Source: Rhizobium sp. Q54 (GTDB taxonomy: Bacteria > Pseudomonadota > Alphaproteobacteria > SMXQ01). Taken from it: DNA of 33,947 nucleotides. How positions within the stretch are numbered: position 1 is the first letter of the stretch; every line of letters starts with the position of its first letter. The position numbers were made by a program, and so were the translations under genes. Below the pieces are notes generated by a model. It made no database searches. It worked only from the letters and a program-made list of their open reading frames with translations, and was not told the DNA's origin. The stretch is taken from the NCBI GenBank assembly GCA_945861615.1, contig CAMAVH010000019.1, positions 1 to 33,947 on the forward strand, in the 5' to 3' direction. Of this stretch, positions 1-7,517 are shown in pieces.

Positions 1-2
1 TA

Positions 3-173
3 ACCTCCGGCGAGGCGGGAAAATCCAAGACTCAGCCTCTCGACATTTCGGCCGCCAAGGCCCAACTGAATTGGGCGCCGGCCTACAGCCTGGAGGCGGC
101 CTTCGCCGACTATCTGGCGGACCTCCGCGCGATCGGTCCCGGGGCCAAGACACGGCTGGGCGGACGTTCCTAA
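3..173 (+). CDS. NAD-dependent epimerase/dehydratase, C-terminal end (partial)
   Basis: An open frame enters from the left edge and stops with TAA at 171-173, giving 56 visible residues. The stretch LDISAAKAQLNWAP followed by AYSLEAAFADYLADLR matches the C-terminal pattern of extended short-chain dehydrogenases (sugar epimerase/dehydratase family), in which a D-x-S-K/A-A motif and an LGW-P-like turn precede a final helix. The Rossmann core and catalytic residues lie outside the window, so substrate cannot be assigned. The gene ends 97 bases before the nadB start used here and need not be in the same operon. Confidence 0.6.
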   Translation, partial: TSGEAGKSKTQPLDISAAKAQLNWAPAYSLEAAFADYLADLRAIGPGAKTRLGGRS

Positions 174-270
174 AGTTTTGATTTGTTAAGGATTTCTGGC
201 CTAACATTGAATTCGCAGCGGCGCGGTGCGACAACTCCGCTCCACCTTAGGGCGAACGGGTCCTTCGATC

Positions 271-1872
271 ATGGCGACTTACGACGTTCTCATCATCGGC
301 AGCGGCGCGGGCGGTCTCGGCGCGGCGCTCGCTTTGCCGGCGCATCTGTCGGTCGCCGTCGTGTCCAAGGGTCTGCTCGCCCAGGGCGCGACCAATTGGG
401 CGCAGGGCGGCATCGCCAGCGTGCTCGGCGCCGATGATTCGTTCGATCTCCATGTCGAGGATACGCTGGTCGCCGGCGCGGGGCTCTGCCACGCGGACGC
501 GGTGCGCTTCGTCGTCGAGCGTGCGCCGGCGGTCATCGACCGCCTCGCCGCCTACGGCATTGAACTGACGGAAGACCCGGCCGCGCTGCCGAACGGCGTA
601 CATTACCATCTGACGCGCGAGGGCGGTCACAGCCGCCGGCGCATCGTGCATGCGGCGGACGCCACGGGGCGCGCGGTGCAACTCTGCCTGCAGGAAGAAT
701 TGGCGCGCCGCCAGAACATCGCGGCGCTGGAGAACACGCTCGCCATCGACCTGATCATCGACCGCCATGCGCCGGGCGGCCCGCGTTGCGTCGGCGCCTG
801 GCTGCTCGACCGAGCGACGGGCCGCGTCGTGCCGGCGCTGGCGCGTAGCGTCGTGCTCGCCACCGGCGGCGCCAGCAAGGTCTATCTCCATGCGACCAAT
901 CCGGAAGGGGCGACCGGCGACGGCATCGCCATGGCCTGGCGCGCCGGTTGCCGCGTCGCCAATATGGAATTCGTGCAGTTCCATCCGACCTGCCTTTACA
1001 TGCCGGGCGACAAGCCGTTTCTCATCACCGAAGCGATGCGCGGCGAGGGTGGCCAATTGAAGCTGCCGGGGACGGATACCCGCTTCATGGTCGGCCAGCA
1101 TCCGCTCGCCGAATTGGCGCCGCGCGATATCGTCGCCCGCGCCATCCATCATGAAATGACGACGCGCGGCCTGACCCATGTCGATCTCGACATCAGCCAT
1201 CAGCCGGCGGCCTTCATCGAAGAACATTTCCCGACCATTGCGGCCCATTGCCGTGCGGTGGGCATCGACATCACCAGGCAGCCGATCCCAGTGGTGCCTG
1301 CCGCCCATTACACATGCGGCGGCATCGTCACCGACCTTGCCGCGCGTAGCGATCTCGCCGGGCTTTACGCGGTCGGCGAGTGCGCCTTCAGCGGTCTGCA
1401 TGGCGCCAACCGCATGGCCTCCAATTCCTTGCTCGAATGCCTGGTTTTCGCCGATGCGGCGGCGGCCGATATCGTGCAGCGCTTCGACCCGGCTTTCGTG
1501 CCCTTGGTGCCGGCGTTCGACGCGCCTCCGGTCGGCAACGCCGCGCCGCCGCTGGAGGAGATCGTCGCCGGCTGGGCCGACGCGATCCGCGCCTTGATGT
1601 GGCGCGAGGCGGGCATCGTGCGCAGCGTCGAAGGCATGCAGGCGGCGCAGCTGGAATTGGCGCCGATAGCTCAGGCCGCGCGCGTCGCGACCCTGGCCAG
1701 CCGGCCGCGCGCCGACCTGATCGAAGCGGGCAATCTGGCCGCGATCGCCGAGATGATCCTGCGCTCGGCCTTGCTGCGGCGCGAAAGCCGCGGCGGCCAT
1801 TATGTCGTCGATTTCCCGGCACTGGATGTCAGCGCGCCGCCGGCGGACACGGTGATCTCGCGCGCCGCCTAA
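271..1872 (+). CDS. nadB: L-aspartate oxidase NadB
   Basis: This flavoprotein oxidises L-aspartate to iminoaspartate, the first step of de novo NAD synthesis, in the cytoplasm. The protein has 533 residues from the ATG at 271, the usual family length. An FAD-binding Rossmann motif (VLIIGSGAGGLGAA) opens the protein. Family signatures follow: TNWAQGGIAS, EGGHSRRRI, FVQFHPTCLY, PAAHYTCGGI and GLHGANRMASNSLLE. A GTG at 226 would add 15 residues ahead of the flavin fold; I prefer 271 because it places the dinucleotide motif a few residues from the N-terminus. There is no obvious strong ribosome binding site at either start. The partner genes nadA and nadC are not in the window, so nadB stands alone here. 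The stop codon lies inside a 28-bp tandem duplication. Confidence 0.95.
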   Translation: MATYDVLIIGSGAGGLGAALALPAHLSVAVVSKGLLAQGATNWAQGGIASVLGADDSFDLHVEDTLVAGAGLCHADAVRFVVERAPAVIDRLAAYGIELTEDPAALPNGVHYHLTREGGHSRRRIVHAADATGRAVQLCLQEELARRQNIAALENTLAIDLIIDRHAPGGPRCVGAWLLDRATGRVVPALARSVVLATGGASKVYLHATNPEGATGDGIAMAWRAGCRVANMEFVQFHPTCLYMPGDKPFLITEAMRGEGGQLKLPGTDTRFMVGQHPLAELAPRDIVARAIHHEMTTRGLTHVDLDISHQPAAFIEEHFPTIAAHCRAVGIDITRQPIPVVPAAHYTCGGIVTDLAARSDLAGLYAVGECAFSGLHGANRMASNSLLECLVFADAAAADIVQRFDPAFVPLVPAFDAPPVGNAAPPLEEIVAGWADAIRALMWREAGIVRSVEGMQAAQLELAPIAQAARVATLASRPRADLIEAGNLAAIAEMILRSALLRRESRGGHYVVDFPALDVSAPPADTVISRAA

Positions 1873-1929
1873 GGCGGCGGTGCTTTACGAGTCCGCCTAA
1901 GGCGGGGGTGCTTTACGAGTTCGCCTAAG
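1866..1929. repeat. 28-bp tandem repeat with hairpins between convergent genes
   Basis: A 28-base unit beginning CGCCTAAGGCGG and ending TTTACGAGT is present twice (1866-1893 and 1894-1921, two differences), and its first eight bases occur a third time at 1922-1929. Each copy holds an inverted repeat around TAA: CGCCGCC-TAA-GGCGGCG in copy 1 and CCGCC-TAA-GGCGG in copy 2. The array covers the nadB stop codon and the stop codon of the convergent kinase gene (1925-1927). The hairpins could end transcription from both sides, although no T-run follows. Confidence 0.75.
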
Positions 1930-4495
1930 CCTTGCGCTTGTTCAGGACCGCCCGCAGGCGCCGCGCCAGATCGGCTTTCTTGTAAGGCTTCGACAGCAGT
2001 TCGACGTCGGCGTCGAGCCGTCCCTGGTGGATGATTGAATTCTGCGTATAGCCCGACGAATAGAGCACCGGCAGGCCGGGGCGGAGAGCTTCCGCGCGCT
2101 CGGCCAAGGCCTTGCCCCCGATCTTGCCGGGCAGCACCACGTCGGTGAACAAGAGATCGATGGAGGCATCGCTTTCCAGAATCGGCAGAGCGGCTTCGCC
2201 AGTCTGCGCTATAAGAATTTTATAATTCAATTCCTTGAGCATGCGCTCGACCGTGCCGCGGACCAATTCATCGTCCTCGACGACAAGGATGGTTTCGTTG
2301 CTGCTGCTTTGCATGCCGGTTTCGCTCGACGCATTTTGCGCGGCAACGGCGCCATTGGCGCGCGGCAGGTAGAGCTTCACCGTCGTGCCGTGGCCAAGCT
2401 CGCTGTAAATCTTGGCATGGCCGCCGGACTGCTTGGCGAAGCCGTAAACCATGGAGAGGCCGAGACCGGTGCCGCGCCCGACTGGCTTGGTGGTGAAGAA
2501 CGGTTCGAAGGCGCGCGCGACGACGTTCGCCGGCATGCCGGTGCCGGTATCGGTCACGGCGATCATGACATATTGGCCGGGGGCGACATCGTCATTGAGG
2601 CCGGCGTAAGTATCGTCGAATGAGGCGTTGGCGGTTTCTAGCGTCAACTTGCCACCGGTCTGCATGGCGTCGCGTGCGTTGATCGCGAGATTGATGATGG
2701 CGTTTTCCACCTGCGTGGCATCGGCCAACGCGTGCCACAGGCCACCGCCCAGGATGGTCTCGATTTCGATCTGTTCGCCGAGCGTGCGCCGCAACAAGCG
2801 GGATATGTTCTGAATCGCGGCATTGACGTCGAGTTCGCTGGGCGCGAGGGGCTGGCGGCGGGCGTAGGCGAGAAGTTGGCGCGTCAAGGCGGCGCCGCGT
2901 TCCGCCGCCGAGATTGCGGCATTGACGATGCCGGCGGTCTCGGGGTCTTGCCGCAGGCGGTCGAGCAACAGATCGAGATTGCCCATGACGACCATGAGCA
3001 GGTTGTTGAAGTCATGAGCGACGCCGCCGGTGAGATGGCCGATGGTCTCCATCTTTTGCGACTGGCGCAGTTGCTCTTCTGTCGTCTTGCGTTCGGTGAT
3101 GTCCTGCACGATGGCAAAGACGGCATAGGGTTCGCCTTTGTCGTCGAATTCGCATTGCATTTCGCTCCAGCGATAGCTGAGCGTACCGTCGGGCCGGATC
3201 AGGCGATATTCGATCTGCTGCGGTTGGCCCGTGCGGATCGAGGCCTCGCGGGCGGCAAAATAGGCCTCCTGATCTTCCGGGTGGATGGTCAGGGCCGCCT
3301 GGTCATGGTCGTCGACGCCGGTTGCGGGCCGGCCGGCCAGGCGCTGCAGCAGCGGCGAAATTTCGATGACGCCTGACCCGATCACCATCCGCCACGTGCC
3401 GATATTGGCGATCTCCTGCGCCTTTTGCAGCTGTTGGCTGTATTTCTCCAACTCCTCCTTGCGCCGCAGCTCGGCTTCGACGAAGCGCTCTTCGTCGCGG
3501 ATCGACTGGTGGATGCGGCGCTGCATGACGCTGAGCATCAGTAGAATGAGCGCGGCGATCGCGAGAGTCGTGGCGGCGCTGATCGATGCGTAGCGCCGCC
3601 AAGCGGCGAGCTCCTTGTCGAGCGACAAGCCGACCACGACGGCGAGCGGCAGATTACTAAGCGATCGATAGGCGAGAATGCGCGCCTTGTTATCGGCTGG
3701 CGACGTGGCTTTCATCGTTCCGGCGTTACCTTGCGAGAGGCCGTCGCGGAACAGCGGTCCTGCGCTCAAATTCTGCCCGATGGCGCGGTCGTCCGCGGGC
3801 GAGCGCGCGAGCACCATGCCATTGCTATGAAACAAGGTGACGAGGCCGTCTTCGCCGACATTGAGGGCATCGTACAGCGAAGCGAGACGGTCGACGGATA
3901 TGGTCGCGGCGACGATGCCGCCGAAGCTGCCGTCGGGGTTGTTGAAGCGGCGGCTGACGGTGAAGATCCAGCGATCCACCACGGGCGGCAGTCGCCCCTT
4001 GACGGTGGTCCCGATGAAGAAGCCTTGGCGATAGTCGTCGCGTTGCGCCGTAAAACCGATGCGGTCGGATAGATCGGTCAATTCGCGCTGGTCGGTGAGA
4101 GACGTGTTGAGCACACGGCCGTCGGCGCCGAGCACGAAATAGAGGATCACGCCATTCGGCGCGGTCCGGATCGCGTCATAGAGCAGCCGATATGTCGGCT
4201 CGATCTGAGAGTCATCCGTCAAGCGCGGGATATCGAGTCGTTCGGCGATGGCGAGGAGGGACTGATCGACGGCCTGAAAGTTTTCGCGCGTCTGGGCGGC
4301 CAGCACGTCGACCAAATTGCCGGCGTTGCGCTCTGCCTGGCCGATGACTTGCTCGCGTTCGAACCAGATTACGCCGCCAACGACGAGAATGAGCAGGCCG
4401 ACGAGCCCGACATTCAAGCCGAACAAGCCGTCCGCGGTGATGCGCGAGCGCTTGACCGGCTTGGCGCCGGGGCTTGTGCTGGTAGATGGTTGCAT
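1925..4495 (-). CDS. Membrane hybrid sensor histidine kinase (dCACHE-PAS-HisKA-HATPase-REC)
   Basis: An 856-residue sensor kinase. A first membrane helix (about residues 23-45) and a second (about 305-325) bracket a periplasmic region with double-CACHE character, a fold that usually binds small organic ligands. A PAS domain follows (about 360-470), then the phospho-acceptor box GGVAHDFNNLL with His494. The ATPase has an N box at NLAINARDA (Asn602/606), a G1 box DTGTGMP near 649 and a G2 box GRGTGLGLS near 673. A C-terminal receiver has acidic VVEDDE near 738, phospho-acceptor Asp785 in FTDVVLPG and Lys836. I use the ATG at 4495: the frame is open to 4744, but the upstream extension is arginine/serine-rich and overlaps the end of the binding-protein gene. 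This gene starts 28 bases after that gene ends, so the two are probably co-transcribed. No separate response regulator is adjacent, so output probably passes through a phosphotransfer partner encoded elsewhere. Confidence 0.9.
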   Translation of the reverse strand: MQPSTSTSPGAKPVKRSRITADGLFGLNVGLVGLLILVVGGVIWFEREQVIGQAERNAGNLVDVLAAQTRENFQAVDQSLLAIAERLDIPRLTDDSQIEPTYRLLYDAIRTAPNGVILYFVLGADGRVLNTSLTDQRELTDLSDRIGFTAQRDDYRQGFFIGTTVKGRLPPVVDRWIFTVSRRFNNPDGSFGGIVAATISVDRLASLYDALNVGEDGLVTLFHSNGMVLARSPADDRAIGQNLSAGPLFRDGLSQGNAGTMKATSPADNKARILAYRSLSNLPLAVVVGLSLDKELAAWRRYASISAATTLAIAALILLMLSVMQRRIHQSIRDEERFVEAELRRKEELEKYSQQLQKAQEIANIGTWRMVIGSGVIEISPLLQRLAGRPATGVDDHDQAALTIHPEDQEAYFAAREASIRTGQPQQIEYRLIRPDGTLSYRWSEMQCEFDDKGEPYAVFAIVQDITERKTTEEQLRQSQKMETIGHLTGGVAHDFNNLLMVVMGNLDLLLDRLRQDPETAGIVNAAISAAERGAALTRQLLAYARRQPLAPSELDVNAAIQNISRLLRRTLGEQIEIETILGGGLWHALADATQVENAIINLAINARDAMQTGGKLTLETANASFDDTYAGLNDDVAPGQYVMIAVTDTGTGMPANVVARAFEPFFTTKPVGRGTGLGLSMVYGFAKQSGGHAKIYSELGHGTTVKLYLPRANGAVAAQNASSETGMQSSSNETILVVEDDELVRGTVERMLKELNYKILIAQTGEAALPILESDASIDLLFTDVVLPGKIGGKALAERAEALRPGLPVLYSSGYTQNSIIHQGRLDADVELLSKPYKKADLARRLRAVLNKRKA

Positions 4496-4523
4496 GGGCT
4501 GCGACGGGCCCGTAAGGCGTTTG

Positions 4524-5642
4524 CTACCGCGTGCCGCTACGCTCCGTTGCTTGGCCGGTGATATATTGGTCCCACATCTTCGCCAGCTTGTCGGCCGTGG
4601 CTTCGTCGACCGTAGAGAAGCTGACGATCTTGGCGTCTTCGGGAATATAGGGATGTTTGTAGCCAACCGGCCCGCGGAACTGAGATGCGGTGTACTTCTG
4701 GCTTTCCTCGGACAACACCCAGTCGACCAACAGGGCGGACGCATAGGGATGCGGCGTGTTGGCGTTGATGATCATCGCGCCGATGGTGGCGGGCATCGTG
4801 GCGCTCCACACCGGCGCGAAAGCGATCGACGGGTTCTTCTGCTTCTGCTGCACGCCGAAATACATGTAATTGTCGCCTTGGGCGGCATGGTCGCCGGCGA
4901 TCATCAGGTTGAGGCGCTGGGTATGGCCGCGCTGGATGATCGGCTTGTTCTCGCCGATGCATTTCAACCATTCGCCGAGTTTCTGCTCGCCCATGACGTT
5001 CCACAGGCCGGCGAGAAATCGCACCTCGAAGGGATCGAACGAGACCTGGCCCTTGAAGACCGGCTTGCACAGGTCCATCCAGTCCTTCGGCGCATCGGCG
5101 GCGGCGATCATCGTCGGGTTGTAGGAGATGCCGTGTTCGGTCCAGTAAAACGGCAGCCAGCGATTCTGCGGATCGAGGAAGCTTTTGTAACGGTCGTAGA
5201 TCAGGTTCGCCGCCGGCGTGGGATAATGCGCCGAGAGGTCCTTGGCGAGAATCTCGTTCATGTCGGCGACGGCGAGGCTGACGACGTCGGTCAGATGGCG
5301 TCCGACCGTCTCCTCGGCGACCAGCCGTTCGGCGGCATCCTGCGAGCCGATGTCGACCATCTCGATGTTCAGGAAGGGATAGCGCTTTTCGAACAGACGC
5401 AGATGGTTGCGCGCCAGCGCGCCGCGCCAAGTATGGATGAAGTTGAGTTTGCCTTCCTTCTTGGCGCCATCCTCGAGGCGCTTTTGCCGTTCGGCGGCGG
5501 GCAAGGCGTTCAGTTCGGCATAGAGCTTTTCGACAGCGCTCGGTTGCCGCGCGGCGCTGGAAACTGATTGCGCGCTCGCTTCGGAGAGCGAAACCATTGC
5601 GGCAGCGGCCGCGACAACTGCGGAAAGAACGATGCGAAGCAT
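4524..5642 (-). CDS. ABC-type periplasmic solute-binding protein (iron/organic solute class)
   Basis: A 372-residue secreted binding protein. The N-terminus MLRIVLSAVVAAAAAMVSLS with cleavage near SEASAQ is a typical Sec signal peptide. The body (KEGKLNFIHTW, FEKRYPFLNIEMVDIG, TDVVSLAVADMNEIL, LSEESQKYTASQFRGPVGY) resembles family-1 or Fe(III)-type extracellular binding proteins. The ATG at 5642 is preceded by AGGGGG, a good ribosome binding site; the frame is open upstream to 5798 but that part precedes the signal peptide. No ABC permease or ATPase gene adjoins. The next gene downstream is the hybrid kinase, so this protein may serve uptake with a remote permease, or present ligand to the kinase. 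The ligand cannot be read from sequence. Confidence 0.85.
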   Translation of the reverse strand: MLRIVLSAVVAAAAAMVSLSEASAQSVSSAARQPSAVEKLYAELNALPAAERQKRLEDGAKKEGKLNFIHTWRGALARNHLRLFEKRYPFLNIEMVDIGSQDAAERLVAEETVGRHLTDVVSLAVADMNEILAKDLSAHYPTPAANLIYDRYKSFLDPQNRWLPFYWTEHGISYNPTMIAAADAPKDWMDLCKPVFKGQVSFDPFEVRFLAGLWNVMGEQKLGEWLKCIGENKPIIQRGHTQRLNLMIAGDHAAQGDNYMYFGVQQKQKNPSIAFAPVWSATMPATIGAMIINANTPHPYASALLVDWVLSEESQKYTASQFRGPVGYKHPYIPEDAKIVSFSTVDEATADKLAKMWDQYITGQATERSGTR

Positions 5643-5867
5643 GAAATACCCCCTAATCTCTTTCTCGGTTTCCCCTGGAGCATCCTGATTCCAGTTGAAA
5701 AGACCGGCACTTCCAGGATGATAGCGGCAAGTCCGGCGAATGGAAACGGTCAGACTTCGCGGCAGCGCTGAAGCAGCGACGCGAAATCGGCGTTTCATTT
5801 GCGGCGCGATAAATCAGGCAATTTGTCGTCGCGTCATGACGGCGAGAACGACCAAGGGAGACTGTTC
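5643..5867. promoter_or_regulatory. Divergent promoter region
   Basis: This 225-base gap separates the minus-strand binding-protein/kinase pair from the plus-strand deacetylase operon, so it must carry both promoters. It holds an inverted repeat CATCCTG (5681-5687) / CAGGATG (5714-5720), a candidate operator or leader structure for the binding-protein side. I could not identify convincing -35/-10 boxes. Confidence 0.4.
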
Positions 5868-6740
5868 ATGCATCGCGGCGTCCAATGGCCGAATACCACG
5901 CTGAAATGGCCGGGCGGCGAGCTCGTCTGCGTCACCTTCCGCGTCGCCTATGAAGCGTTCCGCAACAGCGGCCGCTTCAAGAAGACCAGTAAAATTCCGG
6001 TCAACCTGGCCTCTCTGTCGCACGCCAATTACGGCGGCGCCGTCGGCATCTGGCGTTTGCGCGAGATTTTCCAGCGCAACAAGATCAAGGCGATTATCGG
6101 TCCCAACGGTCTGACGGTCGAGAAATGGCCCGAGAGCATCAAGGCGATGTTCGAGGATGGCCATGAGATTTGTTGCCACGGCATGACAAACGACCATCAC
6201 ATCACCGACCTGACCCCCGACGAGCAGCGCGCCGAGATTCGCGAATGCGTCAAGGTGATCAAGGACTGCACCGGCAAGCGGCCGATCGGCTGGGCCGGTC
6301 CCGGCAATCTGCATACGCCCGAAACGCTCGGCATCCTCGCCGAGGAGGGCTTCAAATGGTTCGGCGACGTGTTCGACGATGACGTGCCCTATGTCGCGAG
6401 CGTGAAAGGCAAGAAGATCGTCTGCATTCCCAAGCTGAATTACGCCAACGACTGGCGCGCCTGGTCGGGCGGCGCCGGCACGGCGGAAAACTATTTCAAC
6501 AGCTTCAAGGAATCTTTCGACTACATCCGCCAGGAAGGCTTGCGCGGCCGTCCCGGTTTGGTCGATGTCATCGTCCATGCCGAGTTGAGCGGCCGGCCGC
6601 ACTTCGCCATGGCCTATGAAAAGATGATGCATTACATCCATCAGTTCGGCGACGAGATCTGGCAGCCGACGCGCAGCGAGATGGCCGACTATCTGCTCAA
6701 GACTAGCAAAAAGGCCGAACCCTACCGGCCGTTGGACTGA
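5868..6740 (+). CDS. Polysaccharide deacetylase-like (NodB-fold) hydrolase
   Basis: A 290-residue cytoplasmic protein with no signal peptide. MFEDGHEICCHGMTNDHHIT (about residues 94-113) matches the NodB-homology core motif, followed by LTPDEQRAEI and a final barrel part around IGWAGPGNLHTPETLGILAE. The first NodB motif (TFDD) is absent: the equivalent stretch reads CVTFRVAYEAF, so the metal-binding Asp pair is missing. That is the pattern of PuuE/allantoinase-like and imide-hydrolase-like members that do not act on polysaccharides. The ATG at 5868 follows AAGGGAG (5854-5860); the open frame extends to 5799 but lacks a comparable ribosome site. It is the first gene of an operon with the SDR (7-base gap) and the alpha/beta hydrolase. 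A C-N hydrolase role on a small amide is a guess. Confidence 0.8.
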   Translation: MHRGVQWPNTTLKWPGGELVCVTFRVAYEAFRNSGRFKKTSKIPVNLASLSHANYGGAVGIWRLREIFQRNKIKAIIGPNGLTVEKWPESIKAMFEDGHEICCHGMTNDHHITDLTPDEQRAEIRECVKVIKDCTGKRPIGWAGPGNLHTPETLGILAEEGFKWFGDVFDDDVPYVASVKGKKIVCIPKLNYANDWRAWSGGAGTAENYFNSFKESFDYIRQEGLRGRPGLVDVIVHAELSGRPHFAMAYEKMMHYIHQFGDEIWQPTRSEMADYLLKTSKKAEPYRPLD

Positions 6741-6747
6741 GCCGGCC

Positions 6748-7488
6748 ATGCCCGTAGCTCTGATCACCGGCGGCGCCAGTCTGATCGGCGAGGGAATCGC
6801 CGGGGTGTTGGCGCGCGACGGTTGGGACGTGGTGATTTCCGACATCAAAACCGACACGGCGCAGATGGTGGCCGACAAGTTCGCCGGCAAGGCCGGCAAC
6901 GCGCCGAAGCTCACCGTCGCCAATCTCGACGTCACCGATATGGCGGAAGTCACCCGCGTGGTCGATGAGACGGCGGCGGCGTTCGGCGGCATCGATGCGC
7001 TGATCAATCTCGCCGGCGGCGGGCGCGGTATCGGCATTCCGCAGCATGACTTCGCCGACGCGCCGCCCGAATGGTGGAACCGTATGGTGTCGATCAACCT
7101 GATCGGCCTCTTGAACGTGACCAATGCCGTGCTCAAACATATGATTCCGGCTCGCAAGGGCGGCATCGTCAGCATCACGGCGCGGCGCGGCCTGCAGGGC
7201 GGCCCGCGCGCCGCCGTCTATTCCGGCTGCAAGGCGGCAACCATCGTCTTCAGCCAGTCGCTGGCGCAAGAGGTCGGGCCGCACGGCATCCGCGTCAACA
7301 CCGTGGCGCCGGGGGACACGCCGGCGCGCTGGAAAACCGGCGATCACGTCAAGCCGACGCGCTCGCCGCTCGGCGACCATACGCGGCCAGAGCATATCGG
7401 CGAGGCCGTCGCCTTTCTCCTGTCGGAGAAGGCCAACCACATCACCGGCAGCTGCCTCGACGTCTCAGGCGGCGTGGCGTTGCATTAA
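6748..7488 (+). CDS. Short-chain dehydrogenase/reductase lacking the usual catalytic serine
   Basis: A 246-residue classical SDR. The NAD(P) motif TGGASLIGEG (residues 7-16) is followed by Asp32 after strand 2, which favours NAD(H). The structural motif is NLAGGG (87-92) and the active site has Tyr158 and Lys162 (YSGCK). The position 13 residues before Tyr, normally the catalytic Ser, is Ala145 (SITARRG), with Thr144 next to it. Family members without Ser may be weak or altered in chemistry, or Thr may substitute. The ATG lies 7 bases after the deacetylase-like gene, so translation is probably coupled. The alpha/beta hydrolase follows after 29 bases. Substrate unknown. Confidence 0.88.
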   Translation: MPVALITGGASLIGEGIAGVLARDGWDVVISDIKTDTAQMVADKFAGKAGNAPKLTVANLDVTDMAEVTRVVDETAAAFGGIDALINLAGGGRGIGIPQHDFADAPPEWWNRMVSINLIGLLNVTNAVLKHMIPARKGGIVSITARRGLQGGPRAAVYSGCKAATIVFSQSLAQEVGPHGIRVNTVAPGDTPARWKTGDHVKPTRSPLGDHTRPEHIGEAVAFLLSEKANHITGSCLDVSGGVALH

Positions 7489-7517
7489 TCTCGGACGATC
7501 GGACAAGGGAGATCTCC

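Noticed and set aside
226..270. GTG start for nadB 15 codons upstream
   Set aside because: It would add an Arg-rich tail before the flavin-binding strand, and no ribosome site supports it.
247..1800. A 517-codon minus-strand frame
   Set aside because: Antisense to nadB, rich in Arg/Asp/His with no motif.
4496..4744. 83-codon N-terminal extension of the hybrid kinase
   Set aside because: It overlaps the well-supported binding-protein gene in another frame and has shadow-like composition; the ATG at 4495 directly precedes the first membrane helix.
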